A stretch of 64,000 nucleotides of DNA from Solobacterium sp. (GCA_017432325.1 JAFRJJ010000003.1:21945-85944); one strand, 5' to 3'; positions 25,834-35,261 are shown, numbered from the stretch's first letter. Notes: generated from the letters alone by a model not told the origin. Translations and numbers: made by a program.

Positions 25834-27150
25834 ATGTTTGATTTCAACACAGTCGTCACACTGCTTGTCCTGTTATGGATCATTATCGGATTCATGTCAG
25901 GAAAATGGTCAATGGGTACAGTTGCCATGACAGGTCTGGTCATCCTGGAAGTTACGAAAGTCCTGGAATTCTCTGAGGCGTTCGCTTACTTCTCATCGAC
26001 CAACATTATCATGATCGGAGGTATGTTCATTCTCTCCGGCGCACTTCAGAAAACAAGTATCGTTTCGAAGCTCAGGGCATGGATGCTGTCACATGCGAAC
26101 AACCCGACAACGATCGTAGCGATCTACTTCGGCGCATGCTGGCTGATGGTCCACTTCGTTTCACCGCTGGCTCTGATCTCACTGCTCCTGCCGATGATGA
26201 ACGCTCTTGGTGAAGACTCCAAAGTTCAGCCTTCACATCTGCTGTATCCGGGTTCCATCATGGCTCACGCAGCTCAGAACTCCCTGCCTTTCGGAAACAC
26301 ATTGACAGCGTTCGTAACGATCAACGCAATGCTCGCTGCCAACGGTTCCACTGCTGAAGCAGGCGTTCTCGATAAGGTATTCGTCGTCTTCCCTGCATGC
26401 CTTGCTACATATCTGTATCTGGTACTGGTCGGCTGGAAGCACTACCCTGTTCATAAGATCGACACATCCAAGATCAAAGAATTCAACGAAAAGAAATCCG
26501 ATATCACTCCTGCACAGGAAAAAATCATCTACGCTGTATTCTGCGCAGTCATGGTCCTGATCGTCGTTTCCAACATGGTCAAGGGCTTCCCGATCGACAT
26601 GTATGTTATTCCGGCAATCGCTGATATCATTCTCCTGCTGGCAGGCATCATGAAGGTTCCCGATGTCAGAAATTCCATGAATATCGATGCACTGTTCATG
26701 CTGTGCGGCGTTCTCCCTCTGGCAACAGCTATGCAGAAATCCAACGCAGCTCAGATCGTCGCAAACGCGATCGTCGGTATGCTCGGCGGAAATCCTTCCT
26801 TCCCGGTATTCATTCTCGCATTCATGCTGGTCGGCGGTATCCTGACTCAGTTCATGTCCAACTCAGCTACATATAACGTATTCTGCCCGCTGTCCATCGT
26901 TACAGCTATGCAGATGGGATTCAACCCTGTCGCATGTGTCCTGGCTCTGTCCGCAATGACAACAGCAGCTATGCTGACACCGATGTCCTCACCGTCTGTC
27001 GCGATTGCCTACGGTGCCGGCGGATATTCCCAGAAAGAAGTCATGAAAGCATCGATCGTTCCCTGGATCATCCATACAGTAGTCGTATTCGCAACGATCC
27101 TTGTCCTGTACGGTATGAATGGTACAAGCGGACTGATCGGCGGACGCTGA
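25834..27150 (+). CDS. DASS/SLC13-like anion permease (first copy)
   Basis: 438 aa, about 11-12 membrane helices. Two related halves carry the substrate-loop signatures, the second clear as TQFMSNSATYNVFCPLS (SN[ST]AT). Relatives of the divalent anion:Na symporter group import di- and tricarboxylates. The next gene, 28 bases on, encodes an acid-sugar dehydratase, which suggests a sugar acid as cargo (inference). A second member is at 33981. The pair share size, topology and the SNSAT motif but are clearly diverged. Confidence 0.8.
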   Translation: MFDFNTVVTLLVLLWIIIGFMSGKWSMGTVAMTGLVILEVTKVLEFSEAFAYFSSTNIIMIGGMFILSGALQKTSIVSKLRAWMLSHANNPTTIVAIYFGACWLMVHFVSPLALISLLLPMMNALGEDSKVQPSHLLYPGSIMAHAAQNSLPFGNTLTAFVTINAMLAANGSTAEAGVLDKVFVVFPACLATYLYLVLVGWKHYPVHKIDTSKIKEFNEKKSDITPAQEKIIYAVFCAVMVLIVVSNMVKGFPIDMYVIPAIADIILLLAGIMKVPDVRNSMNIDALFMLCGVLPLATAMQKSNAAQIVANAIVGMLGGNPSFPVFILAFMLVGGILTQFMSNSATYNVFCPLSIVTAMQMGFNPVACVLALSAMTTAAMLTPMSSPSVAIAYGAGGYSQKEVMKASIVPWIIHTVVVFATILVLYGMNGTSGLIGGR

Positions 27151-27178
27151 TACAATATAGATAGAGAGGAAAACCAAC

Positions 27179-28330
27179 ATGAAGATCACAAATGTTACGA
27201 CTTATTCGGTTCACACTACGCAGTTCAGAAACTTCAACTTTGTCAGGATCGATACAGACGAGGGTGTCCACGGTGTCGGTGAACTCTTCTGTGTCGGCGC
27301 AGACGCAGCGGTCGCTGAAATGGTCCATTATGTATCCGAATGGGTCATCGGCATGGATCCGCTGGACAGGGAACGCATCCAGAAGCGTATCCTGAACTAC
27401 TCCAGATTTGAAGGCGGTTCTGTTCTTCGCACAGCAGCTTCCGGCATCGACCTGGCACTCTGGGATATCGCAGGAAAGATCGCGAACCTTCCTGTATACA
27501 AGCTGCTTGGCGCAGTCAGGGATAAGGTTCCCGTATACTGCCACGCAATGGGCAGAAACAGTCAGGAAACTCTGGAAAACCTCCAGCCCAAGATCGATAA
27601 ATACGGATATAAAGCTGTCAAGGTAGGCATCCGCGGCGCCGGGTACCTTCCGGAAGGCGAAGCGATCAATGAAGCAGTTGAAATGTTCAGCGGTCTCAGA
27701 AAAGCACTTGGTGATGCATTTGAGATCGGAACAGACCTGCAGACAAAGATCTACACACCTGCTGAAGCGATCAACATCACAAACGCGATCGAACCTTACC
27801 GTCCGTTCTTCGTTGAAGAAGCGATCCGTCCCGACAACCTCAGGAACTGGGTCGAATATGCATCAAAGACAAATGTCAGACTGGCAACAGGCGAACAGAT
27901 CTTCACGCCTCAGCTGTTTGAAGAACTGATCCAGTCCCATGCAGTTACGATACTGCAGCCGGATATCCTGCTGGTAGGCGGCATGACAGGCATGAGAAAG
28001 ATCGCTGCTATGGCAGAACCTTCCTTCCGTCTGATCTCACCTCACAACCCGCTCAGCACACTGGCTAACTGCATCAACGTCCACTTCTGCATGAGCACAT
28101 ACAACACGACCTTCCTCGAGAACGAACCGAGAGAAGAAGGTCTTGACGCAGAACTCGTCACAGATGTCCTCAAGGTCGAAGACGGATTCATCAAGCCGAA
28201 TGACAAACCGGGCTGGGGCATGGATCTCAACTATGACTTCCTGAAAGAACATGAAGCGATCGTCTGGAGCAGAGTGAATCTGAATTCACCTCGCGCATAT
28301 ACATCCGACGGCGCACCGCACATCATGTGA
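27179..28330 (+). CDS. Enolase-superfamily acid-sugar dehydratase (galactonate/mannonate dehydratase type)
   Basis: 383 aa, MR/MLE fold. The capping domain is N-terminal (MKITNVTTYSVHT), then the barrel with metal ligands Asp in GTDLQT (near 194), Glu in FVEEAI (near 220) and Glu in ATGEQ (near 246), the pair QPDI, and catalytic His in ISPHNPL (near 296). The arrangement matches DgoD/ManD-type dehydratases that remove water from C6 acid sugars to 2-keto-3-deoxy acids. D-galactonate, mannonate or an aldarate are all possible. Co-transcribed with the permease. A weak terminator follows. Confidence 0.75.
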   Translation: MKITNVTTYSVHTTQFRNFNFVRIDTDEGVHGVGELFCVGADAAVAEMVHYVSEWVIGMDPLDRERIQKRILNYSRFEGGSVLRTAASGIDLALWDIAGKIANLPVYKLLGAVRDKVPVYCHAMGRNSQETLENLQPKIDKYGYKAVKVGIRGAGYLPEGEAINEAVEMFSGLRKALGDAFEIGTDLQTKIYTPAEAINITNAIEPYRPFFVEEAIRPDNLRNWVEYASKTNVRLATGEQIFTPQLFEELIQSHAVTILQPDILLVGGMTGMRKIAAMAEPSFRLISPHNPLSTLANCINVHFCMSTYNTTFLENEPREEGLDAELVTDVLKVEDGFIKPNDKPGWGMDLNYDFLKEHEAIVWSRVNLNSPRAYTSDGAPHIM

Positions 28331-28350
28331 GCTGCTGAAAAGAAACAACT

Positions 28351-28388
28351 GAATGGAGTCCGCGGAGCATCTGCGGACTCTTTCATTC
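28351..28388 (+). terminator. Stem-loop after the dehydratase gene
   Basis: GAATG-GAGTCCGC pairs with GCGGACTC-TTT-CATTC. Strong stem, short T run. Confidence 0.6.
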
Positions 28389-28558
28389 GTAGAAATGAAA
28401 TGGAAAGCGTAAAACACTGCAGCAAAATGAAATCAGGAAACCGTTCTGAGGCAGATACTTCCGGTTATAACCGGACTTCATCAACCTGTTCCAGAGAGTC
28501 CTTCAGATGCTCGAAAACAGAAACAACAGACGTTAACATTTGATCCCGGAAGAACATG

Positions 28559-28585
28559 GCGATGTCATAGCGGCATCGCTTTTTT
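28559..28585 (+). terminator. Rho-independent terminator with no gene directly upstream
   Basis: GCGATG-TCATAGCGG-CATCGC followed by TTTTTT. Confidence 0.75.
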
Positions 28586-28728
28586 GCACAGATCTGACCG
28601 GCCTATGTACGATCCGAAACATTCTGCCGTCCATGAAGAAGAACGGTTCAGCAGGAACTGATTGCTTTACGGAAGGCATACATAGGGACTGATCCGGAAA
28701 AAGATGGTTTTTGTCGTTTCTGCCTTTA

Positions 28729-28793
28729 TTGTTTATCTGTTGAAATTGTGATAATTTTGAAACATACGAAATATTGCAGTTCAATTTGAAACA
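28729..28793 (+). promoter_or_regulatory. Promoter of the regulator operon with TTTGAAAC direct repeats
   Basis: -35 TTGTTT (28729-28734) and -10 GATAAT (28751-28756), 16 bases apart. TTTGAAAC occurs at 28757-28764 and again at 28786-28793, 29 bases apart, both downstream of the -10, suggesting autoregulation. TTGAAAT at 28741 is a further related half-site. Confidence 0.5.
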
Positions 28794-28806
28794 GAGGACA
28801 GAAATT

Positions 28807-29853
28807 ATGGTAAATCGGTTTTATCAGAGAATTATTTCGGAACTGCGTATGACGATCAGGCCGGTATTCGGAGTTACAGACAGATACGGTGAAATGATCG
28901 CATGCTCCGATGAATCACAGATAGGAAGGATGATCGACGGTTTCAGGATGGAACAGGATCTGTTTTCACAGAACGGAATAACATTCAGGACACTTCCCGC
29001 CAGTTCTGCAAACCGGTATGCGGTATTTGTGCAGAGCACAGAGCCATCCGCTGCCGAACAGGCGTCTCTGATCGCATCTTTCCTGAAGATCATGTTGAAT
29101 CAGGACGAATCATCCGACTCACAGACGGAGTTCCTGAGAAAGGTCCTGTACGGGCAGATCCCGGAAGGCCTGCTGTATGAAAAACTCAAAAAGCTCAGCA
29201 TCAATGACAAGGTAGGCCATTATGTTGCTGCAGTACATTCCGTTTCCGGCTATCAGCCGAGATTCTATCATTTCTGTGACACATTCCTGGTATCTCATGA
29301 CAAAGACTATATATTTCTGGATGAAGAAAGAAATGTCATTCTTATCCGTGAAGATACCAAAGGAGATATCGAAACTCTTTTCTTTCAGCAGCTGAAGCAG
29401 CTGGAAAGCCAGTATGGCATCTCTGCATCGGCAGGAATCAGTAAGGTCTCCATGGATCTGCTGGATCTGCCGGAACTCTACAGACAGGCGGATCTTGCGA
29501 TGAGGTCAGCCTGCGCCTGTGATCCGGCAAAAACAGTGATGATGAACGGACATCTGGGATACTCAGGCATCATCGGCAGAATGTCGCCGGAAGAATGCAT
29601 AAAGTATCTTGAGGAGACCGATCCGACCCCGATCACGCAGGATGAAGAAATGCTGTTTACGGTCAGGAAATTCCTGGAAAATGACCTGAACATATCCGAA
29701 ACAGCCAAGAAACTGTATATCAACCGGAACACACTGATCTATCGTCTGAATAAGATCCAGAAGGATACCGGTCTTGATCTCAGAAAGTTTGACGACGCAA
29801 TGACGTTCAAAACAGCACTTATGGTCAGAAATCATCAGAACACCGGGAGGTAA
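28807..29853 (+). CDS. CdaR/PucR-like sugar-diacid regulator
   Basis: 348 aa. The C-terminal HTH of the PucR/CdaR class is clear (FLENDLNISETAKKLYINRNTLIYRLNKIQKDTGLDLRKFDDAM, about residues 285-330). Before it lies a GGDEF-like degenerate middle domain (ISASAGISKVSMDLLDLPELYRQADLAMRS), and the N-terminal 100 residues would be the sensor. CdaR activates glucarate/galactarate genes in enterobacteria, so location in an aldarate cluster supports the same job. It is followed 2 bases later by the PrpR-like regulator. Confidence 0.75.
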   Translation: MVNRFYQRIISELRMTIRPVFGVTDRYGEMIACSDESQIGRMIDGFRMEQDLFSQNGITFRTLPASSANRYAVFVQSTEPSAAEQASLIASFLKIMLNQDESSDSQTEFLRKVLYGQIPEGLLYEKLKKLSINDKVGHYVAAVHSVSGYQPRFYHFCDTFLVSHDKDYIFLDEERNVILIREDTKGDIETLFFQQLKQLESQYGISASAGISKVSMDLLDLPELYRQADLAMRSACACDPAKTVMMNGHLGYSGIIGRMSPEECIKYLEETDPTPITQDEEMLFTVRKFLENDLNISETAKKLYINRNTLIYRLNKIQKDTGLDLRKFDDAMTFKTALMVRNHQNTGR

Positions 29854-29855
29854 TC

Positions 29856-31739
29856 ATGGCAAAAACAGCAGTATTCCTACCCGGATCGATTCCAAAGGAA
29901 ACTGTCGGGAATGAGATCCGGAAGTATCCCCATATAGAACCGATCTTTATCGAGCAGATCTCTAACAACGATGTAAAAACTGTTGCTGAGCAGCTGATTC
30001 GTGAGAAATGCGATCTATTTATTGCCAGAGGACTGCAGGCACAGATGCTGTCGGAAATGACCAGAATACCGGTCGTTCCGCTGAGGATCACCGCCCAGGA
30101 ACTGGGTATACTGATCAAAGAAGTATGTGAAAAGCTGGAAAAACATGATCCGTCCATTGCACTGATCGGCTTCTCCAACATGTATTGTGATGTTGAACAT
30201 TTTGAAGAACTGTTCCATGTCCGCCTGCACAGATATCTGCTCAACAGTATGGAAGAGATCGACCAGGTCCTTCATGATGCTGTAAAGGACGGCATGAATG
30301 CGATCATCGGTGGAAGACACAGCTGTGAAAAGGCTAAAGCATTCGGCCTTCCGGCATTCTTTGCTTCCGGCGGAACGGAAGGCCTGTCCGAAACATTGAA
30401 CATGGCGGAGATGATCTGTGAACTGACCGATACCAAGCGCAATGACACGGCGGAGATCACCGCAATGGTTGAAAATAACTTCAACGGTATTCTCCAGGTC
30501 GGGAAAACCAATCTGATCCTGAGAGCGAACAGGATCATGACGAATATACTCTCTCTGGATATGCAGGATATCATCGGGAAGCGGATCCAGGATCTGATTC
30601 CGGGCATCTCCTTGCGCCAGCTGCACGACGCGATCTATGACGGACGTGAAACCTTCACCTCCATGATCTTGCTGAACAATGTCAGTTATGCAGTCAATAT
30701 TTCACCTGTTGAAGTCAATGGTGAGATCGAAACCGCGATTCTGACATTCCAGGAAGGACGCAGGATCCGTCAGCTGGACCAGGAACTGAGAAGGGATCTG
30801 CTGGCAAGAGGGTTTGTCGCTGCAAGAACGTTTGAGAAAACAGAATGGATGTCCCTGCAGATGAAAGACATCCGCCGCACAGCCAGACAGGTTGCCGGTT
30901 TCCAGGTGCCTGTTCTGATCACCGGAGAACGCGGTGTGGAGAAAAAGATGCTGGCAGAGTGCATCCATAATGACTCCATGGTCCGTGACAACAGCTTTAT
31001 TGAAGTGGAATGTGCTTCAGCAGATCCTGATATAATACGAAAATTTCTGTTTGGAGAATCGAAGGATCAGGAACCTTCCTATGCGGAACTTGCACAGGAC
31101 GGAACATTGTATCTGAAGGATGTTGATGCGCTGGATAAGACAGGTCAGTATTACCTGCATCAGCTGATCCGCGGCAGAAGATATATCGGCACAAGAGGCA
31201 TGTACACATCTGCCAATGTCAGAGTGATCGCTTCAACTGAACGTGATCTGGTGGATATGGTAGAACATGGCCTGTTCCGGAGCGACCTGTATTACGAGAT
31301 GTCCATGGTCAGGCTGGATATTGAACCGCTGAGAAACAGACGGGAAGATATCAGTATGTATGTGCACTCATTCATGAATGAATGCCAGAAGGAATATGAC
31401 CGCTATGTACACCTGACAAAAGGTGCGGAAGAAATGCTGAAAGGGTATGACTGGCCGGGCAATGTACAGCAGGTACGCAGTGTATGTCACAAGATCGTGC
31501 TGCTTTGCCAGAAGCGGGACGCAGATGAGCTGTTTGTCAGAAGGCAGCTGGATCAGTCATTCCCGGTACTTGCAAGGAATCCCGAAGGGGAGGTCATTAC
31601 GTTCCGTGAAAAGAAAGCGATAGAGATCACACAGCTGCTTCAGAAACATCAGGGTTCCAGAGAAAAAGTTGCCCAGGAACTCGGTATTTCCAAGACAACG
31701 CTCTGGAGATATATGAAGAAATACGGCATCAACAGCTGA
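29856..31739 (+). CDS. PrpR_N-PAS-AAA+-Fis regulator with degenerate ATPase core
   Basis: 627 aa. PrpR_N-type sensor (about 1-170), PAS (about 185-290; FNGILQVGKTNLILRANRIMTNIL), AAA+ (about 330-545) and a Fis-type HTH at the C-terminus (REKVAQELGISKTTLWRYMKKYGI). Three AAA+ elements are lost: Walker A reads GERGVEKKM rather than GxxGxGK[ST], the sigma-54 GAFTGA loop is absent (FGESKDQEPSY), and Walker B reads LYLKDVD rather than LFLDE. FRSDLYYEM..RLDIEPLRNRREDI is kept. So it cannot be a normal sigma-54 activator. I infer a DNA-binding sensor acting with sigma-70, perhaps with the CdaR-like partner gene. Confidence 0.75.
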   Translation: MAKTAVFLPGSIPKETVGNEIRKYPHIEPIFIEQISNNDVKTVAEQLIREKCDLFIARGLQAQMLSEMTRIPVVPLRITAQELGILIKEVCEKLEKHDPSIALIGFSNMYCDVEHFEELFHVRLHRYLLNSMEEIDQVLHDAVKDGMNAIIGGRHSCEKAKAFGLPAFFASGGTEGLSETLNMAEMICELTDTKRNDTAEITAMVENNFNGILQVGKTNLILRANRIMTNILSLDMQDIIGKRIQDLIPGISLRQLHDAIYDGRETFTSMILLNNVSYAVNISPVEVNGEIETAILTFQEGRRIRQLDQELRRDLLARGFVAARTFEKTEWMSLQMKDIRRTARQVAGFQVPVLITGERGVEKKMLAECIHNDSMVRDNSFIEVECASADPDIIRKFLFGESKDQEPSYAELAQDGTLYLKDVDALDKTGQYYLHQLIRGRRYIGTRGMYTSANVRVIASTERDLVDMVEHGLFRSDLYYEMSMVRLDIEPLRNRREDISMYVHSFMNECQKEYDRYVHLTKGAEEMLKGYDWPGNVQQVRSVCHKIVLLCQKRDADELFVRRQLDQSFPVLARNPEGEVITFREKKAIEITQLLQKHQGSREKVAQELGISKTTLWRYMKKYGINS

Positions 31740-31859
31740 AACGATATCTTTCACGAATTCCGGATTTCTTAATCATGTCAGAAAAATGAGAGATTTTCAG
31801 CGATCTTTCTTACTGATCACAATAACGTTTATGATTCAATAAACCAGGAGGACAGTCTG

Positions 31860-32711
31860 ATGAAAAAAGTACTGCTGAAAGACGGAACCCCGGTTCCCGC
31901 ACTTGGCCAGGGAACATGGTATATGGGTGAAAAGCGTTCGCTCAGAGAAAGTGAGATCGAATCTCTGCGCTGGGGGATCGAACACGGAATGAACCTGATC
32001 GATACTGCGGAAATGTATGGTGACGGTGCTTCGGAGAAACTGATCGGAGATGCGATCGTTCCGTTTGACAGGGAAAAACTGTTTATTGTATCAAAGGTCT
32101 ATCCGTGGAACGCCGGCAGAAGGAATATCTTTGACAGCTGTGAGGCTTCGCTGGAACGTCTGGGAACGGATTATCTGGATCTGTATCTGCTGCACTGGCG
32201 CGGCAGTGTACCGCTGCGGGAAACCGTGCAGTGTATGGAGGAACTCATTAAACAGGGAAAGATCCTGCGATGGGGCGTATCCAATCTGGATGATTCGGAC
32301 ATGAAAGAACTGTCTGCTGTTCCTGGCGGCCTGAACTGTCAGTGCGACCAGGTACTTTATCATCTTGGCAGCCGTGGGGCAGAGGCAAAACTCCTTCCAT
32401 GGCTGAAAGAACATGATATGCCCATGATGGCATACTGCCCGCTGGCACAGGCGGGAAAACTGCGCTCGTCAATGCTGAGGGATCCGGTCCTGAATGAAAT
32501 AGCCCATGCGCACAATGCGACCGTTTTCCAGATCATGCTGGCATTTGCAATCCGTGATTATCACGTATTTGCTGTACCCAAGGCAGGTACATTGAAACAT
32601 GTACAGGAAAACCGGGAAGCAGCTGAGATCGAACTCAGTGAAGAAGAAAAGGATCTTCTGAACAATGCGTTCCCGAAACCTGCTCATGTCTATGGACTGG
32701 ATATGGTCTGA
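31860..32711 (+). CDS. Aldo/keto reductase
   Basis: 283 aa, one (beta/alpha)8 barrel. The tetrad is visible: Asp and Tyr in IDTAEMYGDGASEKLIG, Lys in FIVSKVYP and His in YLLHWRG. GVSNLDD and the C-terminal VPKAGT bind NADP. These enzymes reduce sugar aldehydes and ketones in the cytoplasm. Within this cluster it could reduce an aldarate or uronate intermediate (inference). AGGAGGAC supports the start. A -10-like TATGAT lies about 30 bases upstream. Confidence 0.85.
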   Translation: MKKVLLKDGTPVPALGQGTWYMGEKRSLRESEIESLRWGIEHGMNLIDTAEMYGDGASEKLIGDAIVPFDREKLFIVSKVYPWNAGRRNIFDSCEASLERLGTDYLDLYLLHWRGSVPLRETVQCMEELIKQGKILRWGVSNLDDSDMKELSAVPGGLNCQCDQVLYHLGSRGAEAKLLPWLKEHDMPMMAYCPLAQAGKLRSSMLRDPVLNEIAHAHNATVFQIMLAFAIRDYHVFAVPKAGTLKHVQENREAAEIELSEEEKDLLNNAFPKPAHVYGLDMV

Positions 32712-32741
32712 TACTGAAAAGGACACCGAAGTGCCCATAGT

Positions 32742-32764
32742 GTCCTGTCCCACAGGACGTTTTT
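32742..32764. terminator. Terminator between the reductase and convergent LysR gene
   Basis: GTCCTGT-CCC-ACAGGAC then GTTTTT. It is preceded by another stem (GGACAC/GTGTCC). Confidence 0.75.
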
Positions 32765-32765
32765 G

Positions 32766-33677
32766 TTATTTCAAAGAGTTTCGGAAGTATTCTCCGGCAA
32801 GACGGATCAGATATTGCTCTGCAGAGGTCATGGCAAAATCACTGCGATGACATGCGGATACTTTCAGCCGTGGAGAGTCCGGCAGACGGAATGCCCGGAT
32901 ACCCTCTGGTTTGCTTTTGACGTAGTATTCCGGCAGGAAGCCGATACAGATCCCTGCCTGGATCATGGCAAGGATCGTCCTGCATGATGCGGTTTCAAAC
33001 AGCACATCCGGCATAAATTTTGCTTTATTTAGGATCTGATCGATCGCCCATCGCCATGTGGATTCTTTGTAGATCAGTACGAACGGCTCATATTTCACTG
33101 CTTCGATCGGGAAGAATGGATATGGTTCCATAGTATTGACTGTGGAAGGAACAGGAAATGAATCGGGCAGGCAGAGATAGATCTGCTCTTCGGACAGGTC
33201 AATATAAGTGTCCGTGTTTTTCTGATGTTCCGGGAGCGTGATGATGCCGAGGTCAATATTTCCCTTGCGAATCTCTTCCTGCATGCGCACAGTACTGAGT
33301 TCCATCGGTTCCAGACGAACCTGTGGAAATTCCCTGTGGAAGTCAGGGAAGATCTGAATGAACATGTCCGGTCCGCGTCCCATGGTCAGGCCGAGCCTGA
33401 CCGTACCGCTTCCGGAACCTGCGTGTTCGGATATGGCTGCAGCTGTCCGCTCTTCCAGACGCACGATCTCTCTGGCCATATCCAGATAAAGTCTGCCTTC
33501 TTCTGTCAGTGTCCATTCAGAATTGGCACGGTTGAACAAAGGAACCCCCAGGCTTTTCTCCAGTTTGGTCAGATGCTGGCTGATTGCCGACTGAGTGACC
33601 GACAGTTTCTGTGCTGCTATGGTAAGGCTTTGCTCATCCGCAAGCGTGATGATGTAATCAAGGTGTTTGATGTCCAT
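32766..33677 (-). CDS. LysR-family regulator divergent from the main aldarate operon
   Basis: 303 aa. HTH: LDYIITLADEQSLTIAAQKLSVTQSAISQHLTKLEKSLGVPLFNR. The start MDIKHLDY at 33677 is chosen for a GGAGA site 9 bases upstream. An in-frame extension to 33725 is weaker. Divergent from the second DASS permease and the long MBL/dehydratase operon, it is a likely regulator of that operon, but a 300-base gap leaves room for other factors. Confidence 0.85.
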   Translation of the reverse strand: MDIKHLDYIITLADEQSLTIAAQKLSVTQSAISQHLTKLEKSLGVPLFNRANSEWTLTEEGRLYLDMAREIVRLEERTAAAISEHAGSGSGTVRLGLTMGRGPDMFIQIFPDFHREFPQVRLEPMELSTVRMQEEIRKGNIDLGIITLPEHQKNTDTYIDLSEEQIYLCLPDSFPVPSTVNTMEPYPFFPIEAVKYEPFVLIYKESTWRWAIDQILNKAKFMPDVLFETASCRTILAMIQAGICIGFLPEYYVKSKPEGIRAFRLPDSPRLKVSACHRSDFAMTSAEQYLIRLAGEYFRNSLK

Positions 33678-33980
33678 GATGATATTCTCCGATTCGATCA
33701 TAACTGCTTTTTTTCTGTTAAGCAATAATTTCGATACAAGTAATCTGGTTAAGAAATTCTTAATGACTGTTCAGAACTCCGGGATGACATTTTATTTCAC
33801 TTTGAAATTATGATTTCCATATTTTGAAACACTAACTATTTTGACTATAAATTATAACTTTTTTTGAAATTCATGAAATTGCCGGTTCATTTGACAACAT
33901 TTATAGTGTGATCACTGAAAGCGTTTCCCTGCTCAGGAAACGCTGGAAAAGATGCAATTTAGTAAAGGGAGGATAATTGC
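33678..33980 (+). promoter_or_regulatory. 303-base divergent control region of the main aldarate operon
   Basis: Contains TTTGAAAT (33801-33808) and TTTGAAAC (33823-33830), a promoter with -35 TTGCCG (33879-33884) and -10 TATAGT (33902-33907) at 17 bases, the small palindrome GTGATCAC (33908-33915), a weaker cre-like site (33915-33930) at the predicted start, and a 9-bp perfect hairpin AGCGTTTCC/GGAAACGCT (33920-33944) in the leader. GGGAGG precedes the ATG at 33981. Confidence 0.55.
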
Positions 33981-35261
33981 ATGGAGCTCTACATTACTTT
34001 AGCAGTACTGGCATTTATGATTATCAATTTCCTGTGGCAGAAATTCCCAATGGGACTGACTACCATGGCTTGCTGCACACTGTTGGCGATCTTCAAGGTT
34101 CTGACACCTTCTGAAGCATTCCAGGGTTTCACAAACAACAGTATTATTCTTGTTGCACCGATGATGGCTCTGTCTGTTGCGATCACAAAGACAAGTATCG
34201 TTCCGAGAATCCGCGCTATGGTCGATGACCTCGGTTCAAAAACCGGCATGGCGCTTGTATTCTTCTTCTTTCTCGTAACGATCGCGTTCGTACAGTTTAT
34301 TCCCGCAACAGCGACATTCTCGATCCTGGTCGTATTCCTGACAACACTTTCCAACTCCGGTGAAGTGACAGCCAGCCGCCTTCTGATGCCAATGCTCGGT
34401 ATCAGCTGTGCATGGAAAGGATACATCCCCATCGGTATGGGTGCTACATCCTTCGCAACGGTCAACGCGCGTTATGAAACGATCATCAACAACCCTGACT
34501 ATCTCCTGAAGATGATGGATAAGTTCAAGGTTGCTGCGATTCCGGTCATTGCTCTGACACTCTGGTGCCTGTTTGCATGGAGACTCCTGCCGAAAGAAGG
34601 CAATGTCAGTGCGAAAGGAATGAAGGAAGTAAAAGAAACGAAAGTACTTCCGGCTGCACAGGAAAAACTCGTATTCATTGTGTTTACAGCAGTTATGGCA
34701 GTTCTCGTACTGAATAAATGGACAGGATCCCTCATGTACGTTGCGCCGGCAGCCGGTGTCATCATTCTGCTCTATGGCGGAGCCCTGACAGTTCCCGAAG
34801 TGACCAAGGCAATGACCGCAGACATGATCTTCCTGATGGCAGGCGTTCTCGGCGTCGCTGCAGCGATGGCCAAGTCCGGTGCCGGCGACATGATCGGAAA
34901 TGCAATTCTGAGCGTTCTCGGCGGTCATCCGTCATCCCTGTTCGTTATGCTTCTGTTCACGGTCGTTACCATCGTTATGACAACGATCATGTCCAACTCC
35001 GCAACATCTAACATTCTGTATACAGTTGCTGCTACAGTATGCCTGGCAGGCGGCTGGGATCCCCGCGGAATCATGCTGATCATCGCAATCGGAAACGTCA
35101 TCTCTCTGGGATTCCCTTCCGGTGCTGCTGAAACAGCTCTAATCTACGCTGCAGGCAACTATTCATTGAAGGATGTCTGGAAGTTTACAGTACCTTACAT
35201 TCTCATAGCAATCGTTACAATTGCTTTCTCAGCAAATCTGTTCTTCCCGATCTACGGGTAA
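33981..35261 (+). CDS. DASS/SLC13-like anion permease (second copy)
   Basis: 426 aa with about 11-12 membrane helices. The conserved loop TTIMSNSATSNILY lies in the second half, as in the permease at 25834. It heads the operon with MBL proteins, a GudD paralogue and GarD, so glucarate, galactarate or their lactones are the likely cargo (inference). Enterobacterial aldarate importers (GudP, GarP) belong to the MFS instead, so this would be a different uptake solution. Confidence 0.8.
   Translation: MELYITLAVLAFMIINFLWQKFPMGLTTMACCTLLAIFKVLTPSEAFQGFTNNSIILVAPMMALSVAITKTSIVPRIRAMVDDLGSKTGMALVFFFFLVTIAFVQFIPATATFSILVVFLTTLSNSGEVTASRLLMPMLGISCAWKGYIPIGMGATSFATVNARYETIINNPDYLLKMMDKFKVAAIPVIALTLWCLFAWRLLPKEGNVSAKGMKEVKETKVLPAAQEKLVFIVFTAVMAVLVLNKWTGSLMYVAPAAGVIILLYGGALTVPEVTKAMTADMIFLMAGVLGVAAAMAKSGAGDMIGNAILSVLGGHPSSLFVMLLFTVVTIVMTTIMSNSATSNILYTVAATVCLAGGWDPRGIMLIIAIGNVISLGFPSGAAETALIYAAGNYSLKDVWKFTVPYILIAIVTIAFSANLFFPIYG

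Larger units (their letters stand above)
28331..28806. other. 476-base gap: two terminators, then the CdaR-type promoter
   Basis: No credible coding region. In order: terminator (28351-28388), about 170 bases of unassigned sequence, a second terminator (28559-28585) and the promoter with TTTGAAAC repeats. A terminator with no gene before it suggests either read-through control or a short untranslated RNA between 28390 and 28585, but no good promoter for it was seen. Confidence 0.5.

Noticed and set aside
28398..28413. cre-like GGAAAGCGTAAAACA sequence after the first dehydratase
   Set aside because: Three or more mismatches to consensus and not placed at a promoter.
29856..34000. Sigma-54 promoters near the PrpR-like regulator
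   Set aside because: No TGGC-N8-TGC[AT] element was noticed upstream of nearby operons, and the regulator lacks the GAFTGA loop.
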